Of a stretch of 64,000 nucleotides of DNA, positions 59,404-64,000 are shown piece after piece. The notes beneath the pieces are model-generated. The model was given only the letters and a program-made list of their open reading frames with translations. It did no database searches and was not told where the DNA came from. Location: assembly GCF_044582145.1 (NCBI RefSeq), contig NZ_JBDODO010000009.1; one strand, written 5' to 3'. A program made the translations under genes and the position numbers. Each line of letters starts with the position of its first letter. The first letter of the stretch is position 1. This stretch comes from Guyparkeria sp016278265 (GTDB taxonomy: Bacteria > Pseudomonadota > Gammaproteobacteria > Halothiobacillales > Halothiobacillaceae).

Positions 59404-60977
59404 CAGCGATTGTCCCCGGAGCGATCGTTCGTGGGTGGATCGGGGCGACGGGCCTGTGCCAGCGTCTTGAAGGCGCGGAAACGGAACAGCTCGGTCAGCC
59501 GGTAGCCGGTGTAGCGACCCACCAGGAGCGTGAATGCCAGCACCACCAGCAGCAGTTCCGGGAAGACAAAGAAAATGTGGGTCACGTAGGTATTGACCAT
59601 CACGAGATAGGCCATCGCCGCGACCACCAGTGACCCGGCCGCCTGTGCCAGGGCGTCACCGGCACCGTGCTCCTCCCAGACGATCGACACGCGCTCGATG
59701 GTCATCGCCAGGATCACCATCGGAAACAGCCCGACCGACAGGCCGATGTCCAACCCCAGGCGGTGCGAGACGATGCTGATCAGCACCATCAACAGGATCA
59801 CGACGATCACCACCGCAGCCAGCCGGGGCACTAGCAGCAGTTTGAGGCGTTCGAGGTAGAAGCGGATCGCCAGGCCCAGTGCGACGATCAGGGTGAATAG
59901 CACCACGCCAGCCACTAGTTGTGTCTCGCGGAACGACAGCGCGATCAGTACGGGCATGAACGTGCCGAAGGTGCGAATGCCGATCAGGTTGCGTAACAAC
60001 ACGATGATTAGCGCGCCCAACGGCACCAGCAAGAGTACGCGGTAGGTGTTCTGCGCGTCGATCGGCAGATCGAGTAGCGAGAAGTCCATCAGCCGGGAGT
60101 CGGCAATCGCCGATTGCAGCTGGGCGGTCTCGACGGCATCACGCAGGTTGCGCGTGGTTGCGAATGTCAGCTCCACGTCCTGCAGCCCCGAGGTGGCCAG
60201 CGCCGGCTGGTCCCCATGCCACCACACCAGGAACTGGCGTGGATAGCCCACCGCGCCCGATCGCGGATCGATGGGGACCCAGCGCCTCGAGTTGTGGACC
60301 TCGAGCCAGGTGGTTGGCCCGAGGTTGCGTCCCTCGTCGGTCAGCATGACGCCATGGGACATGCGCGCCGGGATGCGGGCGATCGCGAGCAAACTGATTG
60401 CCAAGCGGGTGCGTTCGGTCTCGGTGGCATCCGGCTTGAGGAACGCGGCGATATTCTCGTCCGGACGGCTGGCATTGACCTCCTTGACCAGCAGGGTCGC
60501 GAAGGTCTGGATGTCCGCCGACCCCGCGCGGATTTCCTCGACGAACGATTCGGCGGCCGACTTGAGCGGCTCCTCGAGTTCCGGCGGCGCCGCCGGACCG
60601 GGGTAGGGCGAGGCTTCGATCTCCTCCTGGTCGCGGTAGACGGTCGCCTGGTAGTACAGGGTCTGGTTGCCTTCGGGGTTCCGCTTGGTCCAGACCGCCT
60701 CGCGTTGCCGGTCGCTCGACTGGGTGGTCAGGCCCCAGCCACGCGAGACAAAACCTTCATCCAGGAGGGTGTAGTGCGGCGGGTTGCTGGGCAGGGCGAA
60801 CCGGACCGAGGCCGGGGCCGTGCCGGGGTTTACCGCGATCTGCGCCTCGACCGTCCAGGTTTCCGTCTCCCGGTCTGGTGTCAGCGGAAAGCCCAGGGCG
60901 CTGTACTTGTAATACGCCACCGACAGGCCCACCAGGGTCAGTAACAGCACGACGAACAGCAGGTGGATGCGTCTCAT
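59403..60977 (-). CDS. Inactive transglutaminase fused to seven membrane helices (UUP1-like)
   Basis: 524 residues: one N-terminal membrane anchor (5-24), a periplasmic region (about 25-330) containing a transglutaminase-like fold, then about seven membrane helices (about 335-500). In the fold the catalytic cysteine is absent (LLAIARIPARMSHG has no upstream Cys) and the usual HAWVEV is TTWLEVHN, so His is lost while DP is kept (WVPIDP). Hence it is a degenerate, non-catalytic domain that may bind peptide. It is coupled to the ATP-grasp gene and near the protease gene, the conserved three-gene set. Confidence 0.82.
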   Translation of the reverse strand: MRRIHLLFVVLLLTLVGLSVAYYKYSALGFPLTPDRETETWTVEAQIAVNPGTAPASVRFALPSNPPHYTLLDEGFVSRGWGLTTQSSDRQREAVWTKRNPEGNQTLYYQATVYRDQEEIEASPYPGPAAPPELEEPLKSAAESFVEEIRAGSADIQTFATLLVKEVNASRPDENIAAFLKPDATETERTRLAISLLAIARIPARMSHGVMLTDEGRNLGPTTWLEVHNSRRWVPIDPRSGAVGYPRQFLVWWHGDQPALATSGLQDVELTFATTRNLRDAVETAQLQSAIADSRLMDFSLLDLPIDAQNTYRVLLLVPLGALIIVLLRNLIGIRTFGTFMPVLIALSFRETQLVAGVVLFTLIVALGLAIRFYLERLKLLLVPRLAAVVIVVILLMVLISIVSHRLGLDIGLSVGLFPMVILAMTIERVSIVWEEHGAGDALAQAAGSLVVAAMAYLVMVNTYVTHIFFVFPELLLVVLAFTLLVGRYTGYRLTELFRFRAFKTLAQARRPDPPTNDRSGDNR

Positions 60978-61042
60978 GATGGTGGGCTGGACTCCGATGG
61001 GCAGCGGCGGCTGGGGGGAAGGTCAGCCAACCGGAATGAAAC

Positions 61043-61061
61043 GGCCGGCATGCGGCCGGCC
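61043..61061 (-). terminator. Hairpin between the protease and 7TM genes
   Basis: GGCCGGC (61043-61049) and GCCGGCC (61055-61061) form a 7-bp stem; on the minus strand GTTTCATT follows. It may reduce read-through from the protease gene into the 7TM gene. Confidence 0.45.
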
Positions 61062-61074
61062 GAGAGGTTGCGAG

Positions 61075-61590
61075 TTACTTGCAGTCCGGGTCGTCGGTGA
61101 ACCGTTCGGCCGGGTCGACGATGATCCGGCCGGCCATGTGATTGCGCCCGACCAGCACCGGGTAGCTGAAGCCGTCGCGGTTGTTGAGAGTGACTTCTTC
61201 CTCGATTTCCATCTTGTCGACGCAGAAGGTCAGGTCCACCACGTAGCGGGTATCCGGCTTTCCTTCGTGGCGCTTGATCTTTACCTTGCGCTCGACCGGT
61301 CGCTCGAGCCATTTCTCGGCACCAGTGTCGCGGTCGACCACCTTGAAGCGGACCCATTCCTCGTCGTCCCTTTCGAAGGGCTCGACCGCTCGGGCGTCGA
61401 TCGAGGAGGTCGTTGCGCCGGTATCGAGCTTGGCCTCCATCACCCAGCCGAGTTCCATCACCTTGACATCCTCGACGTAGCCGAAGATGTCCTTGTCCGC
61501 CGCCTGGGCCGGGGCGACGATGGCGAGGGTCAGCAGCGCGGCCGAAAGCACATAGCCGGTGCGGATCAGGGGATTGCGTGTGTGCATCAT
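61075..61590 (-). CDS. Retropepsin-like aspartyl protease (PF05618 type), exported
   Basis: About 171 residues. Signal peptide (LSAALLTLAIVAPAQA) then a single retropepsin-like domain with active-site motif KLDTGATTSS and a matching GRNHM segment near the end. Databases often label this family ATP-dependent zinc protease, but the D-T-G-A motif indicates an aspartyl protease. Likely periplasmic. The ATG at 61590 is taken; TTG at 61596 would add two residues. It follows rpiA by six bases and precedes the 7TM/ligase pair. Confidence 0.82.
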   Translation of the reverse strand: MMHTRNPLIRTGYVLSAALLTLAIVAPAQAADKDIFGYVEDVKVMELGWVMEAKLDTGATTSSIDARAVEPFERDDEEWVRFKVVDRDTGAEKWLERPVERKVKIKRHEGKPDTRYVVDLTFCVDKMEIEEEVTLNNRDGFSYPVLVGRNHMAGRIIVDPAERFTDDPDCK

Positions 61591-61596
61591 GAACAA

Positions 61597-62262
61597 TTAC
61601 CCGTCAATCTTGCGGATGTCCCCGTCGGCCGTGCCAAGGATCAGGACGTCGGCCGGACGCAGGGCGAAAATGCCGACGGTTACGACGCCCGGCAGGTTAT
61701 TGAGTTCCGCTTCGAGCTTGGCCGGTTCCATGATGCGGAGGTTGTGCACGTCGAGGATCTGATTGCCGTTGTCGGTGACAAAGCCATCGCGGTAGACCGG
61801 CTGGCCGCCGCGCTTGACCAGTTCCCGGGCAATCATGCTGCGGGCCATCGGGATCACCTCGACCGGCAGCGGGAAGTCGCCCAGTACGTCGACCAGCTTG
61901 GTCTCGTCGGCGATACAGATGAACTTCTTGGCCAGCTGCGCGATGATCTTCTCGCGGGTCAGGGCGCCACCGCCACCTTTGATCAGCTGCAGGTTTTCGT
62001 TGGACTCGTCCGCGCCGTCGATGTAGACCGGCACCGAGTCGACGCTGTTGAGGTCGAACACCTCGATGCCGTGATCCTTCAGGCGCTGGGTGCTGGCCTC
62101 GGAGCTGGAGACCGCGCCTTCGATGCGATTCTTGATCTTGGCCAGCTCATCGATGAAGTAGTTGACCGTCGAGCCGGTGCCCACGCCAACGACGCTGCCG
62201 GCCGGGACGTATTCGATGGCCGCGGCGGCGGCGAGTTTCTTGCCTTGTTCGGTGTTGCTCAT
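61597..62262 (-). CDS. rpiA: Ribose-5-phosphate isomerase A
   Basis: Interconverts ribose-5-phosphate and ribulose-5-phosphate in the pentose phosphate and Calvin cycles. 221 residues with VGVGTGSTVNYFIDEL, DGADE (substrate-binding), KGGGGALTREKI (catalytic acid E and K) typical of RpiA. Divergent from ilvA, the usual arrangement in gammaproteobacteria. Confidence 0.96.
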   Translation of the reverse strand: MSNTEQGKKLAAAAAIEYVPAGSVVGVGTGSTVNYFIDELAKIKNRIEGAVSSSEASTQRLKDHGIEVFDLNSVDSVPVYIDGADESNENLQLIKGGGGALTREKIIAQLAKKFICIADETKLVDVLGDFPLPVEVIPMARSMIARELVKRGGQPVYRDGFVTDNGNQILDVHNLRIMEPAKLEAELNNLPGVVTVGIFALRPADVLILGTADGDIRKIDG

Positions 62263-62326
62263 TGCAGTCTCACTCTAGTCGGGATCGGGACCCACCAGAG
62301 CGGCTTGATGCCGCGGGGCCCGAGGG

Positions 62327-62356
62327 TTGTCCGGGTTTCTGATAACCTCCTATCCT
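62327..62356 (+). promoter_or_regulatory. Probable sigma-70 promoter of ilvA
   Basis: TTGTCC (62327-62332), 18-base spacer, TATCCT (62351-62356). The start site would be near 62363, about 65 bases before the TTG start codon. No leader peptide/attenuator is evident. Confidence 0.5.
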
Positions 62357-62429
62357 ATATCACTAGCACCGTTTGGCGGGCAACGCCTCCGGAATAGCGG
62401 TACCCAACCATCCATTACGAGGTGCGGAC

Positions 62430-63953
62430 TTGACGCCCCTGTTGCGTGACTATCTTGACGAGATCCTCAAGGCCCGGGTTTACGACGTGGCCATCGAATC
62501 GCCACTCGAGCCGGCCATCCAGCTTTCCGAACGGATCGGCAACCGGGTCCTCCTCAAGCGCGAGGACATGCAACCGGTATTCTCCTTCAAGCTGCGCGGC
62601 GCCTATCACAAGATCCACAAGCTCTGGCGCGAGGGCCGTATTGGTGGCGGCGTGATCGCCGCCTCGGCCGGCAACCACGCCCAGGGCGTGGCGTTGGCAG
62701 CCCAGGCGCTCGGTCTGCGCGCGGTGATCGTGATGCCCGAGACCACCCCGGCAATCAAGGTCGACGCCGTGCGTCGGCGTGGGGCCGAGGCGGTGCTGGT
62801 CGGCGATGCCTTCGACGATGCCTATGCACACGCCAGGACGCTGATCGAATCCGAGGGGCTGACCTACATCCCGCCCTACGACGACCCGGACATCATTGCC
62901 GGCCAGGGCACCGTGGGGGCCGAGATCCTGCGTCACCATCCCGATCCCATCCACGCGATTTTCGTGCCGGTCGGGGGCGGTGGTCTGATTGCCGGGGTTG
63001 CCGCCTATGTGAAGGCCCTGCGCCCGGAGATCCGCGTGATCGGGGTCGAACCGACGGATGCCGCCTGCCTGGCCGCGGCCATGGCGGCGGACGAGCGCGT
63101 CATTCTTGATCAGGTGGGCCTGTTCGCGGATGGGGTTGCCGTGCGCCAGATCGGCAAATATCCCTTCGAAGTCGCCCGCGAGGCGGTCGACGAGGTGATC
63201 ACCGTCGATACCGATGAGATGGCCGCGGCGATCAAGGACATCTTCGATGACACCCGCAGCATCAACGAGGCGGCCGGGGCGCTGGCCACCGCGGGCCTCA
63301 AGCGCTATGCCCGCGAGCGCAAACTCTCCGGTGAGACGCTGGTGGCGATCGCCTCCGGGGCGAACATGAATTTCGATCGGCTGCGCTTCGTGGCCGAGCG
63401 CGCCGAGATCGGCGAGCATCGTGAGGCCCTGTTCGCGGTGACCATCCCGGAGCGCCCGGGGGCCTTCCTCGCCTTCTGTGAACTGCTGGGCCGGCGTCAA
63501 ATCACCGAGTTCAACTACCGCTACGCCGATGCCGAACGAGCGCATATCTTCGTCGGCATCAAGCTCGCCGAGCAGGCCGACCGGCAGCGGGTGTTCGAAC
63601 AGCTCAAGTCCGCCGAGCTTCCCGCGATCGATTTGACCGACAACGAGATGGCCAAGCTCCACGGGCGGCACATGGTTGGCGGGCATGCCGGCGACATCCG
63701 TGACGAGCGGCTGTTCCGTTTCGAGTTTCCCGAGCGTCCCGGCGCCTTGTTGAAATTCCTCTCCCACCTCGGCGCGCGTTGGAACATCAGCCTGTTCCAT
63801 TACCGCAACCACGGCGCCGACTATGGCCGGGTGCTGGTGGGCATCCAGGTGCCCGAAGCCGAGGTCTCCGAGTTGACCACCTACCTCGAGCAGCTGCGCT
63901 ATCCCTACTGGCCCGAGAGTGACAACCCCGTCTATCCACTGTTCCTCGCATAA
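62430..63953 (+). CDS. ilvA: Threonine ammonia-lyase, biosynthetic
   Basis: PLP enzyme converting threonine to 2-oxobutyrate, first step of isoleucine synthesis. 507 residues: catalytic domain with PLP lysine in FSFKLRGAYHK, the glycine loop PVGGGGLIAG, and two C-terminal ACT-like regulatory domains (about 335-410 and 430-505; IPERPGAFLAF, FPERPGALLKF) for isoleucine/valine control. Start is TTG at 62430 with GAGGTG five bases upstream; the longer frame from TTG 62373 has no ribosome site. Confidence 0.95.
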   Translation: MTPLLRDYLDEILKARVYDVAIESPLEPAIQLSERIGNRVLLKREDMQPVFSFKLRGAYHKIHKLWREGRIGGGVIAASAGNHAQGVALAAQALGLRAVIVMPETTPAIKVDAVRRRGAEAVLVGDAFDDAYAHARTLIESEGLTYIPPYDDPDIIAGQGTVGAEILRHHPDPIHAIFVPVGGGGLIAGVAAYVKALRPEIRVIGVEPTDAACLAAAMAADERVILDQVGLFADGVAVRQIGKYPFEVAREAVDEVITVDTDEMAAAIKDIFDDTRSINEAAGALATAGLKRYARERKLSGETLVAIASGANMNFDRLRFVAERAEIGEHREALFAVTIPERPGAFLAFCELLGRRQITEFNYRYADAERAHIFVGIKLAEQADRQRVFEQLKSAELPAIDLTDNEMAKLHGRHMVGGHAGDIRDERLFRFEFPERPGALLKFLSHLGARWNISLFHYRNHGADYGRVLVGIQVPEAEVSELTTYLEQLRYPYWPESDNPVYPLFLA

Positions 63954-64000
63954 GGCCTAAGGCCCGAAACGTCGAATGCCAAAAGAAAACCGCGCCTCGG
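63954..64000. other. Window end after ilvA
   Basis: 47 bases with a small inverted repeat (GGCCTAAGGCC at 63954-63964) and an A-rich stretch; probably the start of a terminator cut by the window edge. Confidence 0.3.

Overview
The window reads as ordinary chromosome from a GC-rich (about 65%), flagellated gammaproteobacterium. Support comes from the gene orders rsmI/lpoA/yraN/diaA, dapA-bamC, xseB-ispA-dxs, ypjD-corC, rpiA/ilvA and a Pseudomonas/Vibrio-type polar flagellar and chemotaxis operon. A CbbY-like phosphatase, a SoxW-like periplasmic thioredoxin and a DUF302 lipoprotein would fit a sulfur-oxidising autotroph (Halothiobacillus/Guyparkeria-like), but that is inference. No tRNA, rRNA, CRISPR, prophage or plasmid genes were seen.

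Layout. 1-7.4 kb: partial gluQ, slt, sbcB, a CBS-domain gene with a near-consensus sigma-28 promoter, a stand-alone CZB zinc-sensor protein, a HAD phosphatase and a polytopic membrane protein. 7.45-8.94 kb: an IS3-family (IS150-type) insertion sequence sitting in the loop of what was a bidirectional terminator. 9-24 kb: slyD, galU, wrbA, a thioredoxin/TolC/adaptor cluster, proS, a LysR regulator, a DUF302 lipoprotein, a PIN-PhoH protein, bcp, dapA and bamC. A 273-bp inverted-repeat element lies between the PIN-PhoH gene and bcp and supplies the end of bcp. 24-38 kb: folE2, queD, dxs, ispA, xseB, radA, a CorC-like protein, ypjD, an FAD-linked oxidase, a DiaA-like SIS protein, yraN, lpoA, rsmI and a GGDEF protein.

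39.06-57.44 kb is one co-oriented run: fliL-M-N-O-P-Q-R, flhB-A-F-G, fliA, cheY-Z-A-B, parC, parP, cheW and a DUF2802 gene. It encodes the C-ring switch, export gate, placement/number control, flagellar sigma factor, chemotaxis phosphorelay and polar array positioning. A small MITE-like element of about 308 bp interrupts the fliP/fliQ junction. 57.5-64 kb: aroE; an ATP-grasp ligase, a seven-helix inactive transglutaminase and a retropepsin-like protease, a conserved but functionally obscure module; then rpiA and ilvA.

The best leads are (i) the two non-autonomous elements, one inside the export-gate genes with a coupled reading frame across it, (ii) the IS inserted in a terminator loop with a 4-bp target duplication, (iii) the sigma-28 promoter that places a CBS protein in the motility regulon, next to a CZB protein, and (iv) the ligase/7TM/protease module.
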